A stretch of 64,000 nt of DNA, from assembly GCA_016786495.1 (NCBI GenBank), contig JAEUUJ010000088.1, forward strand, positions 34,336 through 98,335. Direction: 5' to 3'. Position 1 is the first letter of the stretch. Each line of letters opens with the position of its first letter. Of the stretch, positions 15,743 through 25,577 are shown piece by piece. This stretch comes from Cyclobacteriaceae bacterium. Its GTDB lineage: Bacteria; Bacteroidota; Bacteroidia; Cytophagales; Cyclobacteriaceae. The translations under genes and the position numbers were made by a program. The notes below the pieces were generated by a model. The model did not search any database. It was not told the DNA's origin and worked only from the letters and a program-made list of their open reading frames with translations.

Positions 15743-18700
15743 ATGAAAAGAGCGTTACTCTTAACAACCATTAAACTCGCGGGGCTCTTCATGTTCCTGC
15801 TATTCTCTGCCGCGCTGGCGCAGGCCCAGCAGGCCACCATTTCCGGTGTGGTTAAAGATGCAAAGAGTGAACCCATGGCAGGCGTAAGCGTAGCCGTGAA
15901 GGGAACCAGCAACGGAACTACCACTGACGGGAACGGAAACTTTACGCTGGCGGCATCACCCGATGCCAAACTCGTATTTTCCTTCATTGGTTACAAAAGC
16001 ACGGAAGTTGCCGTAGGCAATCAAACAACGTTTGCCATTACCCTGGAAGAAGATGTTGCTGCGTTAAGCGAGTTGGTTGTGATTGGTTATGGTTCGGTGA
16101 GGAAGACAGACTTAACGTCATCGATAGCTTCTGTTAATCAAAAAGATCTGAAGACACTTCCGGTAGCGGGTATCGACCAGGCCATGCAGGGTCGCCTCGC
16201 GGGTGTAACCGTTACCAACAACGGGGGGCAGCCGGGGGGGGGTGTTTCAGTCCGCGTTCGCGGGATTACATCTGTTAACGGCAACGAGCCACTTTATGTA
16301 ATTGATGGAGTTCCGTTCCAAAACCCTAACACTTCTTTAGAGATGAATTTTCTCGGAGGCGGGAGTGGCCAAACCTCGCAAAGCATTCTGGCCACTCTTA
16401 ATCCGGCCGACATCGAGTCGATCGATGTGCTGAAAGATGCTTCCGCACAGGCGATCTACGGATCCCGCGCAGCAAACGGTGTGGTATTGATTACCACCAA
16501 GCGTGGCAAAGCAGGAGAGGGCAAAATTACATACGATGGTTTTTACGGTGTAAAACGTATCCCGAAAAAATTGCCTGTGATGAACCTCCGGCAGTTTGCA
16601 CGCTATCAGAATGAAACTGTAGCAGAAATAAACGCTGTAACAGGCGGGAATCAATTGCCGGTGCCGGAGTTTGCAGACCCTTCGTTATTAGGAAAAGGAA
16701 CCGATTGGCAGGATGCCATTTATCAAACCGGTGTGGTCAGCAGCCACCAGCTTTCGTTTAGCGGTGGTCAGGAAAAAACAAATTACTATTTCTCAGGCGG
16801 CTACTACAGCGAGCAGGGAACGTTAATTGAAACAAACTTTGACCGCTATTCGCTCCGCGCCAACATCAACCATGAGATTAAACCGTGGCTGAATGTCGGG
16901 TTCTCTACCAACCTGACAAGAAGCAATCAGAAAATTGGCCTTTCCGATGGGTTTGATGCAGTTACCAACACCGTGTTATACAACAGCCCGGCATCGCCCG
17001 TAAAAGACGTGTACGGAAATTATGTAGGACAAACCAATGTAGGCACGGCCACCTTCGGAAATCCCAACAACCCTGTAGCCCTGGCACACTACCGTGATGT
17101 GCGCTCCATAAACAGCCGTGCGTTTGGTTCTTTGTTTGCTGAACTTGAAATTATTAAGGGTTTGACTCTGAGAAACGAGGTTAACTATGATTTTAACCTG
17201 GCCAGTGATAAAGCATTTCAGCCAAGTATCGAGAACGATAGCACTGATCAATTGATTGTTGGCCCTGCAATGTTGCGGGAGCAACGGACCAATAGTTTGT
17301 ATTGGGCTCTAAAAAATTATCTGAATTATAATGTATCGTTTGGTAAGCATAACATTTTTGCAACCCTTGGCCACGAAGCACAATCATCCCAATATGACTA
17401 TATTAATGCGAATCGGAACAAACTCGCAAACAATCTGCCTTCCTTAAATGCAGGGGAGTCCGAAGGACAGGGTATTGGCGCCGGGGCAGGTGTGTGGTCG
17501 ATGGAATCTTACTTTGCACGTGTGAATTATTCGTTTGACGAACGGTATGCAGTCAGCGCCTCGATCAGACGGGATGGTTCATCGGCATTCGGTCCGAATA
17601 GCCGCTGGGGAACCTTTCCCGGAGTGTCTGCTTCTTGGACCGTAACGAAAGAATCATTTGCCAGCGATCTTCCGGTGCTTGATTACCTGAAAGTAAGAGT
17701 CGGAGCCGGTTCGGTGGGTAACCAGGAAGTTGGCCGTGCCAATTCCTACACCTCGAACATTAACCTGATTGCCATTGCACCGTTCGGGCCGGGAAGTATG
17801 CCGGATAACGTAGCAAACCCTGATTTAAGCTGGGAGTCGGTAATTACCTATAACGGAGGAATTGACGCTACAATTTTCAAAAAGATTGACTTGACGGTAG
17901 ACATCTATAAGAAGGTTACTACCGATATGCTTCTACCCACGCAGTTGGGAACGTTCTCAGGATTAGGAACCAATTTTGATGACATTAAAACTCCAATCGC
18001 CAACGATGGTCAGATTACCAATACGGGTATCGACATCAGCATCACGGGCGCGCATTCCATTACATCTGATCTGCAGTGGAAGAGCACGCTGGTGTTCAGC
18101 CACTATAAAAACAACCTCGATTACCTGAACACGAAAGAAGCGGCTATCCGCGGTGATTTCGATGAATACGGAGCACGCGTACTCGTTGCGCTGTCGCGCC
18201 AGGGATATCCGGTTGGAGCGTTCTATGGCTACGTAACCGATGGCTTGTTTAAGTCGATGGAAGAATTGAATAACGGAACCGATTGGGGTCTGGATGTGAA
18301 GCCGGACGGACAGTGGCTTGGTGACGTTCGCTACAAAGACTTGAACAAAGATGGTGTAATCGATGAAAAGGACGTTAAGACCATTGGTAACCCGAACCCG
18401 AAATTCACACTCGGCTGGACCAACAACTTCAGCTACAAAGGGTTCGACCTTTCGGTATTCCTCTATGCCTCGTACGGCGGAGATATCTTCAACTACTCAC
18501 GCCTGCAAACAGAGGGCATGCGTTCACAATACAACAATCAGCTGAAAACTGTTGAAGACCGGTATACACCTGAGAATACGAACACCAACATGCCGCGCTA
18601 CAACCAGTGGCACGATAATAACATCCGGATTTCCGACCGTTTCATTGAAGATGGTTCGTACCTGCGTATTCAGAACGTTACGCTCGGCTACACCTTACCC

Positions 18701-18898
18701 AGCGACCTGATCAGCAAGATTAAAGTGACTTCGTTCCGCGTGTTCGTATCGGCTCAAAACCTGAAGACGTTCACCAAATATTCCGGATACGATCCTGAAC
18801 TCGGTGCAATCAACAACCGGGCTACGTTTATGAACATTGACAACGGCCGGTATCCGGTTCCGAAAACACTTACCATTGGCGCAAATATTCAGTTTTAA
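15743..18898 (+). CDS. SusC/RagA family TonB-dependent outer-membrane transporter
   Basis: 1051-aa outer-membrane glycan importer of the SusC type. Order: signal peptide (MKRALLLTTIKLAGLFMFLL...AQAQQ), carboxypeptidase-regulatory-like beta-sandwich (ATISGVVKDAKSEPMAGVSV), TonB-box region (LSELVVIGYGSVRKTDLTSS), plug (LAGVTVTNNGGQPGGGVSVR, IESIDVLKDASAQAIYGSRA), then a 22-strand barrel ending with Phe (LTIGANIQF). First large gene of the mannan locus and directly followed (18 nt) by its SusD partner. Substrate by context: mannan or glucomannan oligosaccharides. Confidence 0.96.
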   Translation: MKRALLLTTIKLAGLFMFLLFSAALAQAQQATISGVVKDAKSEPMAGVSVAVKGTSNGTTTDGNGNFTLAASPDAKLVFSFIGYKSTEVAVGNQTTFAITLEEDVAALSELVVIGYGSVRKTDLTSSIASVNQKDLKTLPVAGIDQAMQGRLAGVTVTNNGGQPGGGVSVRVRGITSVNGNEPLYVIDGVPFQNPNTSLEMNFLGGGSGQTSQSILATLNPADIESIDVLKDASAQAIYGSRAANGVVLITTKRGKAGEGKITYDGFYGVKRIPKKLPVMNLRQFARYQNETVAEINAVTGGNQLPVPEFADPSLLGKGTDWQDAIYQTGVVSSHQLSFSGGQEKTNYYFSGGYYSEQGTLIETNFDRYSLRANINHEIKPWLNVGFSTNLTRSNQKIGLSDGFDAVTNTVLYNSPASPVKDVYGNYVGQTNVGTATFGNPNNPVALAHYRDVRSINSRAFGSLFAELEIIKGLTLRNEVNYDFNLASDKAFQPSIENDSTDQLIVGPAMLREQRTNSLYWALKNYLNYNVSFGKHNIFATLGHEAQSSQYDYINANRNKLANNLPSLNAGESEGQGIGAGAGVWSMESYFARVNYSFDERYAVSASIRRDGSSAFGPNSRWGTFPGVSASWTVTKESFASDLPVLDYLKVRVGAGSVGNQEVGRANSYTSNINLIAIAPFGPGSMPDNVANPDLSWESVITYNGGIDATIFKKIDLTVDIYKKVTTDMLLPTQLGTFSGLGTNFDDIKTPIANDGQITNTGIDISITGAHSITSDLQWKSTLVFSHYKNNLDYLNTKEAAIRGDFDEYGARVLVALSRQGYPVGAFYGYVTDGLFKSMEELNNGTDWGLDVKPDGQWLGDVRYKDLNKDGVIDEKDVKTIGNPNPKFTLGWTNNFSYKGFDLSVFLYASYGGDIFNYSRLQTEGMRSQYNNQLKTVEDRYTPENTNTNMPRYNQWHDNNIRISDRFIEDGSYLRIQNVTLGYTLPSDLISKIKVTSFRVFVSAQNLKTFTKYSGYDPELGAINNRATFMNIDNGRYPVPKTLTIGANIQF

Positions 18899-18916
18899 TC
18901 TAAACGTTTAGAAACA

Positions 18917-20521
18917 ATGAAAAAATTAATATTCACAGGTATAATCACAGCGGCACTCTCGATCACGGCCTGCGATGATTCGTTCCTCGATGCCCCGTCA
19001 ACTACGCAGCCTACTTCCGATAACTATTACAACACGGCCGAAGAAGTTTACGGAGGTACAGGCATGCTTTATAATAACGTTTGGAATGACTGGTCTGATA
19101 AGGCGTTTACCTCGGTGGGTGATGTGCTGGGCGGAACGGTTTCCGGTGTTGCGGGCAACTCGCAATACAACTCGTTCTACAACTTCAATATTCAGAGTAC
19201 CGACGGATTGATCAACAGTACATGGAATGCGTGTTATGATGCGGCAGGCCGCGCTTCGGTATTGATCCAGACGTTTGAAGCGAAGAAGAAACAAATTGGC
19301 GACAAGAACTTCCTGACAATCGGCATCGCAGAAGCACGGTTCATCCGGGCGTTTGCATACTTCTACATTGCGCGTGCGTTTGGCGATGTGCCGATTGTAC
19401 CCAATCCGCTCGAACTCACCAAACCGGGAAAGAACCTTGTTCCGCGGTATTTCCAGGCTGATGTACTCCGCTTTGCAATCGAAGATCTTGAATTTGCCGA
19501 AGCGAACCTTCCCACCGTGCCTTACCAGACCGGCCGCGTATCAGCCATTTCTGCAAAGGGTATGCAGGCAAAAGTTTATCTCTACATGAAAGATTATGCG
19601 AATGCACGCGCTAAAGCACAGGAAGTAATCGACTACGCCAATGCTAACCCGGGATTGGTTGGGTTGCATGACGACTACCAGGAACTGTTTACATCATCGT
19701 CTGCCGCAAAATCAAGTAAAGAATCTTTATTTGCTTTGCAATGGATTACTGATGCAAGTTGGAACGGTGCGAATCGCTTCATGACGTATGCAGGCCCTGC
19801 ACCGCTGTTACGTCCGAAGCCAACGGAAGCAACCTCTGCGTACTCATCAGTAGTTCCGTCCATCGACATGCTCGATCCCGCTACCGGTTACTATGCAGGT
19901 GACGACCGAAAAGGCTGGTCAGTGATGGAACATGGTTTCCACCGCGATGACTGGGTTAATGAGAATTTTCCGAATGGGTTTACCTACGACACCACCGGAG
20001 CGACTGACAATTTTAAAATCAGAACCGGAACCCGGTCAAACATACAGAAGTACATCGTTGGCCCTAATCGAGAAGGTGAACCTGTTAACCAGAATGCCCA
20101 CAGCAGCATGCCAACGTTCATTCTGCGCTATGCCGATGTATTGTTAATCTATGCTGAAGCGGCTATGAACGGCACTGAATCAACCAGCGATGCATCAGCC
20201 CTTACTGCATTCAATGCGGTTCACACCCGGGGCGGGCTTGCACCGATGGTCGGTACGATCACCATCGATCAGTTGTTGCGCGAACGTAAAGTAGAGTTTG
20301 CGTTTGAAGGCGACTATTGGTTTGATATCCAGCGCCAGGGACTTACTAAGGCTTCTGCGATGGTTGCACAGCAGGAGCGGGGTACGTATGACGATGGCGG
20401 GCACCTGAACAGTTTCAAGGCAACGATTCCGGCCAGTTTCAATTCATTGTTCCTGCCGATTCCACAAGTTGAAACGGTGTCGAACCCCTTGTTGCTGGAA
20501 CCTCCTGTATCTTTTTATTAA
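18917..20521 (+). CDS. SusD/RagB family glycan-binding lipoprotein
   Basis: 534-aa surface lipoprotein that forms the lid of the SusC channel. Lipobox SITAC at the end of MKKLIFTGIITAALSITAC, then the SusD helical fold with TPR-like helices (AEARFIRAFAYFYIARAFGDVPIV, YLYMKDYANARAKAQEVIDY) and the conserved C-terminal segment (LLRERKVEFAFEGDYWFDIQRQG ... LFLPIPQVETVSNPLL). Directly follows susC. Binds the mannan oligosaccharide by inference from the neighbouring GH26, GH5 and GH130 genes. Confidence 0.95.
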   Translation: MKKLIFTGIITAALSITACDDSFLDAPSTTQPTSDNYYNTAEEVYGGTGMLYNNVWNDWSDKAFTSVGDVLGGTVSGVAGNSQYNSFYNFNIQSTDGLINSTWNACYDAAGRASVLIQTFEAKKKQIGDKNFLTIGIAEARFIRAFAYFYIARAFGDVPIVPNPLELTKPGKNLVPRYFQADVLRFAIEDLEFAEANLPTVPYQTGRVSAISAKGMQAKVYLYMKDYANARAKAQEVIDYANANPGLVGLHDDYQELFTSSSAAKSSKESLFALQWITDASWNGANRFMTYAGPAPLLRPKPTEATSAYSSVVPSIDMLDPATGYYAGDDRKGWSVMEHGFHRDDWVNENFPNGFTYDTTGATDNFKIRTGTRSNIQKYIVGPNREGEPVNQNAHSSMPTFILRYADVLLIYAEAAMNGTESTSDASALTAFNAVHTRGGLAPMVGTITIDQLLRERKVEFAFEGDYWFDIQRQGLTKASAMVAQQERGTYDDGGHLNSFKATIPASFNSLFLPIPQVETVSNPLLLEPPVSFY

Positions 20522-20551
20522 TGATTAAGAACTAACGTATTGAACGTAACC

Positions 20552-21595
20552 ATGAATACGATGAAAACGATTAAGACAAAATTTATTGGATTGTGCTTCC
20601 TCCTCGCACTGACCAGTTGGTCGTGCAGCGAAGATGAATCGATGAGTCCTTCCGTGAAGGAGGTTTCACCGACTCAGGGTGCATCGAACGAATTACTGAC
20701 GATTACCGGTACCGATCTCTCGAACATTCAAACCATCCATTTCGAGAAGGGCAATGTAAAAGCTGATTTCAACCCTAATTTTAATACAGACAAGGCGATT
20801 CTGTTCCGCGTTCCCGCGGACGCGATTCCCGGAAATCAGAACATCATTCTGACAAACATGGACGGCTCAGAGACAACGGTACCGTTTAATGTTCTTGGAT
20901 TTGCGAATATCACGTCGGTATCGAACTACAACTTCAGTGCAGATGAAGACCTGGTGTTAACGGGTAAGAACCTGGATGATGTTACCAGTGTTGTGTTCAC
21001 CGGAACCACTACCGAACTGACTATCGTTGCCAAAACAGCAACCTCATTAACGGTAACATTCCCGGCTACCACACTCACCGAATCTACACTTGACATCACC
21101 AATGCGGCCGGGGTATCGCACCCGACACAGGTTTTCGTGTCTCGCGACAATGCATTCAAGATCTTTACGGATGATTACGCGCCCGGTTATCAGGATGCGT
21201 CCTGGGGCAGCGGTGGCACGATTAGCACAGCTGAATTCAAATCCGGAACGGCATCGGTGTATAAAGATTATGCAGCCGGCAACTGGCATCAATTGGGATT
21301 CGGCTGGACCAATACTTCAAACGATAACTACAAGTACTTGTCGTTCTGGGTTAAAGGTGGTTCCGCGAACTACGACTTGTACATCACCACGTCCGCCAGC
21401 AAGAGTGGATTTGCAAGCTTTGATTCGAACACACGCATCACGGTTCCTGCCAACGAATGGACTTACTTCAAAATACCGGTTTCTACACTCGACCTCTGGA
21501 GCACTGCAGCGCAGTGGAACCAGATCGGCTGGAGGATTCAGGGACCTGCCCAGGACGAACGTTTTTACCTGGACGATGTCATGTTAGTTAAATAG
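20552..21595 (+). CDS. IPT/TIG-domain surface glycan-binding lipoprotein
   Basis: About 347 aa, lipoprotein signal MKTIKTKFIGLCFLLALTSW followed by Cys (SC lipobox), then two IPT/TIG immunoglobulin-like domains (VSPTQGASNELLTITGTDLSNIQTIHF; FSADEDLVLTGKNLDDVTSVVF) and a C-terminal beta-sandwich of about 140 residues ending in RFYLDDVMLVK that resembles a carbohydrate-binding module. The position after susD and the architecture are those of the SusE/F-like or SGBP proteins of mannan and other loci. A TTG at 20540 also opens the frame; ATG 20552 or 20561 is preferred. A strong hairpin follows the gene. Confidence 0.85.
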   Translation: MNTMKTIKTKFIGLCFLLALTSWSCSEDESMSPSVKEVSPTQGASNELLTITGTDLSNIQTIHFEKGNVKADFNPNFNTDKAILFRVPADAIPGNQNIILTNMDGSETTVPFNVLGFANITSVSNYNFSADEDLVLTGKNLDDVTSVVFTGTTTELTIVAKTATSLTVTFPATTLTESTLDITNAAGVSHPTQVFVSRDNAFKIFTDDYAPGYQDASWGSGGTISTAEFKSGTASVYKDYAAGNWHQLGFGWTNTSNDNYKYLSFWVKGGSANYDLYITTSASKSGFASFDSNTRITVPANEWTYFKIPVSTLDLWSTAAQWNQIGWRIQGPAQDERFYLDDVMLVK

Positions 21596-21616
21596 ATAGG
21601 TTAGGATTGTAGTTGT

Positions 21617-21648
21617 ATACGGCAGCAGCTTTTCGGCTGCTGCTGTAT
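21617..21648 (+). terminator. 13-bp hairpin between the binding and enzyme parts of the mannan operon
   Basis: The arms 21617-21629 (ATACGGCAGCAGC) and 21636-21648 (GCTGCTGCTGTAT) pair over 13 bp with a single G-U, closing a 6-nt loop TTTTCG. The downstream run TTCTTGTG is only weakly T-rich, so it may act as a partial terminator or as an mRNA 3' stabiliser for the susC-susD-IPT part rather than a full stop. Confidence 0.65.
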
Positions 21649-21672
21649 TTCTTGTGCGTGAAGACCGTAACG

Positions 21673-24375
21673 ATGAAGTCAGGACTATTAGTGACATATT
21701 TTTTGTGTATTGCAAATCTGCTTTTTGCGCAAGTACTCGCTGACTTCGAAACGCCAGCATCTACACCGGCCTTAACGCCTTCAGGCGTGTCGGTTGTCAG
21801 TAATCCGGATGCAACCGGAAATGCAAGTCAGAACGTGGCGTATTTTCAAAAACCTTCCGGCAATTGGAGAGCTCTTTACCTCGACTTCTCTACGGAAAAA
21901 AACACGGGTAATAACGATAAGCTTTCACTCAAGATACGAAGCAGTACACAAGGGCGTGTGTACGTAAAGGTTGTTAATAACGGAGTAACCATTCTCGAGA
22001 ACTGGGCCCCGGATTACAACTCCCGGCCGTTGCCAAACACCTGGACGGAGTGCTTACTGGATATTGCATCAATAAAAAATCAGCCCTTCGACCGGATTGA
22101 AATTAATGCTTCCGTAGATAATGAAGCTACGGCAACCGTATACCTGGATGATGTTAAGCTTATTAACTCGCAATCGCTGAATGGCGAACCGATTGCAGCG
22201 TTCACGCTTTCAGCATATCAAATTACACAAGGACAGAGTATCCAGTTCGATGCCTCGGATTCGTATGATCCGGATGGAACGATTGTGTCATATACATGGA
22301 CTTTTGGAAATGCCGGCTCCGAAACGGGTGTTCAGGCCGAGCATCCATTTCCATCGGAAGGAATATACTTTGGTCGTTTAATCATTGAAGATAATGATGG
22401 TAAAAAGGCGGTGGGCAAATTCACAATTAACGTGCTGCCCGCTACCGAAAAGCTTGGTTCGCTTCAATTTGTGACGCCACAACTAAAGGTTTATGAAAAG
22501 GCTGAAGCTGCCTTCCTGATAAACGAGTCGTACAGTAACGTGTACGATCCGGATGTTGTGAAAGTGGATGCAGAAATAACCGATCCCGATGGCATTGAGC
22601 GTGTAGTTCCCTGTTTCTTTTACCAGGATGCATCGTATACGCCCGACCAGTGGACTAAAAACAACAACACCGGTTACTGGATGCTCCGGTTCAGTCCTGC
22701 GAAAGCAGGGCAGCATCACATTCGGTTAACCGTTACCGACCAGGAAGGAACAACCGCATCGGTGCTCTACTTCTTTTCTGTCGCGGCATCCGATGCACTG
22801 GGTTTTATCAAACCCGATCCTGCTAACAAACAGTATTTTCGGCATGAAACCGGAGAGCCGTTTTATCCGCTGGGAATAAATGTTGCCTGGGGAACCACAT
22901 CGGCATACACATCCATTCTGAACAACCTGGGTGCAGGAGGTGCAAACCTTGTTCGCTACTGGCAGGTTCCATTCGATCGCCAGGGACTTGAATGGAGGAA
23001 CAACAGCGGATTCTACAAAGGACTTGGTGTTTACAGTCAGGAGGCCGCGGCTGAACAGGATTCAATTTTTAGTTTGTGCGAGGCTAATAATTTATTTCTG
23101 CAACTGACCATCTTTCAGCATGGGATGTTTTCGGAAAATGTAAACTCCAACTGGAACGATAATCCATACAAAAGCACCAACGGAGGACCGTTAACGGCGG
23201 CCGAACAGTTTTTTTACAACACTCAGGCTAAGGCACAAACAAAGAAACTGCTTCGATACATCGTGGCACGGTGGGGATACTCCACGCGTCTTTTTGCGTG
23301 GGAACTTTTCAACGAAGTGAATTTCACCGGTGTGCACCCGAATCAATCCGCGTTGTGGTATCCGGGTGTTAAGACCTGGCATGATGAGATGGGTCAGTAC
23401 ATTAAAAGCCTGGATGTATTTGATCATCCGGTAACGACCAGCACCGATGACGCGCAATTGCCTGACTTTGACCTGCTGACCGGGTTAGATAACGTTCAAT
23501 ACCATCTTTACAATACATCGCTGCTGAGCGTTCAGCAGGAAAAAGACCAGACGCTGTTAAATGCCATGACCCGTGTTGGCCTGATCAACGGTGAGTATGG
23601 GCTGGACGTGACCACGGCTGATGTTCCGTTTGATGCGCAACGCGTTTCCATCTGGACTGGCATTATGACGCAAGTGCCGCACCTGATGTGGAAGTGGGAT
23701 AACTATACGAACGCAGACTGGTCTGACCTGTTCCAACATCCGGCTGCCTTTGTAGCGACCGAAGACTTTGTGTCGGAAGGTAATCCTTCCAATCTTGATA
23801 TGACTGCAGCGTATGCCATTGAAGTGCTTGAAGCGGTTGGTTTTAAAGCAGGCGATAACCTGTATGGTATTGTTTACGATAAAATTCACCGAAGCAACTT
23901 GAGCGGAGCTACCGTAGATTTATCCGCAGCGCCTGCCGGAAACTATACCGTTACGTTTACAGACATCTCCACCGGCTCCATAACAGAAACGACAGTGGAT
24001 ATCTATCATGAGCTGGAATTACCCGTTTTCTCAAAGGGCGTAGCTTTTAAAGCGACTCTTAATTTTGAACTGGTGCTGTCGGCCGATGCCGATAAGCAAA
24101 CCAGTGTTTTTAAACCGTATCCGAATCCCGCTTCCGATTTTGTTTATCTCGACATTCATGCAGCTTCCGCACAGGTTGAACTGATATCTGCTACGGGTGC
24201 AAGACATGTTTTGCCCGACATTCAAAACATAGTGCAGGATAAAAAGGGTTTCAAGATCGATTTAACGAACATGGGTCTGACGCCCGGCATGTATTTCATC
24301 CATGTAAAAACACCGGGACGTGTGTACCGGGGGAAACTGATGTATTCGCAAGGCTTAACGAACGAAGAACGATGA
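21673..24375 (+). CDS. Multidomain secreted glycoside hydrolase (clan GH-A, GH5-like) with PKD, DUF5060 and T9SS domains
   Basis: 900 aa from ATG 21673 (MKSGLLVTYFLCIANLLFAQ); an upstream in-frame TTG at 21613 is inside the hairpin region and is unlikely. Order: signal peptide, N-terminal beta-sandwich module (about 22-175, ending TVYLDDVKLIN), PKD domain (about 178-258; DSYDPDGTIVSYTWTFGN), DUF5060-like domain (DITDPDG-type strands), then a TIM barrel with acid/base Glu548 in WELFNEVNF and nucleophile Glu641 in INGEYGLD. The tail is a T9SS sorting domain (FKPYPNPASDFVYLDI...GMYFIHVKTPG). Likely a cell-surface endo-mannanase or glucomannanase; exact subfamily not assigned. Its stop overlaps the next gene as ATGA. 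Confidence 0.85.
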   Translation: MKSGLLVTYFLCIANLLFAQVLADFETPASTPALTPSGVSVVSNPDATGNASQNVAYFQKPSGNWRALYLDFSTEKNTGNNDKLSLKIRSSTQGRVYVKVVNNGVTILENWAPDYNSRPLPNTWTECLLDIASIKNQPFDRIEINASVDNEATATVYLDDVKLINSQSLNGEPIAAFTLSAYQITQGQSIQFDASDSYDPDGTIVSYTWTFGNAGSETGVQAEHPFPSEGIYFGRLIIEDNDGKKAVGKFTINVLPATEKLGSLQFVTPQLKVYEKAEAAFLINESYSNVYDPDVVKVDAEITDPDGIERVVPCFFYQDASYTPDQWTKNNNTGYWMLRFSPAKAGQHHIRLTVTDQEGTTASVLYFFSVAASDALGFIKPDPANKQYFRHETGEPFYPLGINVAWGTTSAYTSILNNLGAGGANLVRYWQVPFDRQGLEWRNNSGFYKGLGVYSQEAAAEQDSIFSLCEANNLFLQLTIFQHGMFSENVNSNWNDNPYKSTNGGPLTAAEQFFYNTQAKAQTKKLLRYIVARWGYSTRLFAWELFNEVNFTGVHPNQSALWYPGVKTWHDEMGQYIKSLDVFDHPVTTSTDDAQLPDFDLLTGLDNVQYHLYNTSLLSVQQEKDQTLLNAMTRVGLINGEYGLDVTTADVPFDAQRVSIWTGIMTQVPHLMWKWDNYTNADWSDLFQHPAAFVATEDFVSEGNPSNLDMTAAYAIEVLEAVGFKAGDNLYGIVYDKIHRSNLSGATVDLSAAPAGNYTVTFTDISTGSITETTVDIYHELELPVFSKGVAFKATLNFELVLSADADKQTSVFKPYPNPASDFVYLDIHAASAQVELISATGARHVLPDIQNIVQDKKGFKIDLTNMGLTPGMYFIHVKTPGRVYRGKLMYSQGLTNEER

Positions 24376-25577
24376 CAACGGGCAGAACATATTGGAGTAC
24401 GAACATCGCTGCGAAAAGCTATTTCCATTCGGTCGTAATCGGCGTTAGTCTGGCTGTATTGCTGGTGATCCTCAGTATGATCCAGCTAGCTGCGCAGGGC
24501 ACCGTTGACAAAGACGCAACCCGAAAGACAAAAGCGTTACAGGATAATCTCAAAAGAATTTCAGCGCATGGAATCATGTTCGGCCACCAGGAAGATTTGG
24601 CGTACGGTGTGGGCTGGAATAACTCACCGGGCCGTTCCGATGTAAAGGAAGTATGTGGCGACTATCCGGCCCTGCATGGCTGGGATATCGGAAAAGAAGA
24701 TACTCCCAACAACATCGATTTTGTAGCGTTCGACAACATTCGTCAATGGATCATTGATGTTTACAAGCGCGGGGGCATTAACACATTGTCGTGGCATGTG
24801 GACAACACGACCACCGGCGGCAATGCGTGGGACACGGTCCGAACTGTGAAACACATTTTACCAGGCGGAAAAGACCATGAGAAATTCAAAGCACGGCTCG
24901 ACCGGATTGCCGACTTCATGCTGTCGTGTAAGGTTGACGGGGAATTCGTTCCGCTGATCTTCCGACCGTATCACGAACACAATGGCGGTTGGTTTTGGTG
25001 GGGGAAAGGAAATTGTACGGAAGCCGAGTACATCGCACTGTGGCGATTTACGGTCGATTACCTGAAGAATGCACGCAACCTGCACCATCTGTTGTATTCG
25101 TTTTCGCCCGACCGGAGCCGGCTTGATACAAATGACCTGAAAGGATCGTATCTGTATGGATATCCGGGCGATGAGTATGTTGATATGCTGGGTTACGACA
25201 ACTACCTGGATGTTGGCATCAGTTGGAATACGAAAACGAAAGAAGCGCAATCGGCAGATTTTATTGCAGGATTGTCGATGCTGTCCAGTCTGGCAAAGGA
25301 AAAAGACAAAAGCGCAGCGTTGACCGAAACCGGGCTGGAAGGTGTCACTAATCCGAAGTGGTTTACCGAAGTGATTCTGAATCCTATCAAAAGCAATCCA
25401 TCCATCCGCCTTGCGTATCTGTGTCTGTGGCGGAACGCGAATACCAAACATCACTACGGACCTTATCCCGGACATGCTTCTGCGGATGACTTTAACGTTT
25501 TCTACCGGGACGCATTAACCCTGTTTGAAAAGGATATCCGTAACATATACAAGAAAGGCAAACCACTTATTAAATGA
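24372..25577 (+). CDS. GH26 beta-mannanase
   Basis: 401 aa with N-terminal hydrophobic signal (about residues 20-42, VVIGVSLAVLLVILSMIQL). GH26 landmarks: GIMFGHQEDLAYG, LHGWDIG, the acid/base Glu202 in FRPYHEHNGGWFWWG and the nucleophile Glu319 in ALTETGLEG. GH26 enzymes cut beta-1,4-mannan; in the characterised Bacteroides fragilis operon the equivalent enzyme releases mannobiose, and the order GH26 - symporter - GH130 - epimerase here is the same. Translationally coupled at both ends by ATGA overlaps. Probably periplasmic or membrane-anchored. Confidence 0.93.
   Translation: MTTGRTYWSTNIAAKSYFHSVVIGVSLAVLLVILSMIQLAAQGTVDKDATRKTKALQDNLKRISAHGIMFGHQEDLAYGVGWNNSPGRSDVKEVCGDYPALHGWDIGKEDTPNNIDFVAFDNIRQWIIDVYKRGGINTLSWHVDNTTTGGNAWDTVRTVKHILPGGKDHEKFKARLDRIADFMLSCKVDGEFVPLIFRPYHEHNGGWFWWGKGNCTEAEYIALWRFTVDYLKNARNLHHLLYSFSPDRSRLDTNDLKGSYLYGYPGDEYVDMLGYDNYLDVGISWNTKTKEAQSADFIAGLSMLSSLAKEKDKSAALTETGLEGVTNPKWFTEVILNPIKSNPSIRLAYLCLWRNANTKHHYGPYPGHASADDFNVFYRDALTLFEKDIRNIYKKGKPLIK

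Noticed and set aside
24858-25475. 205-aa reading frame antisense to the GH26 gene
   Set aside because: Overlaps a well-supported GH26 gene and its sequence has no recognisable domain.
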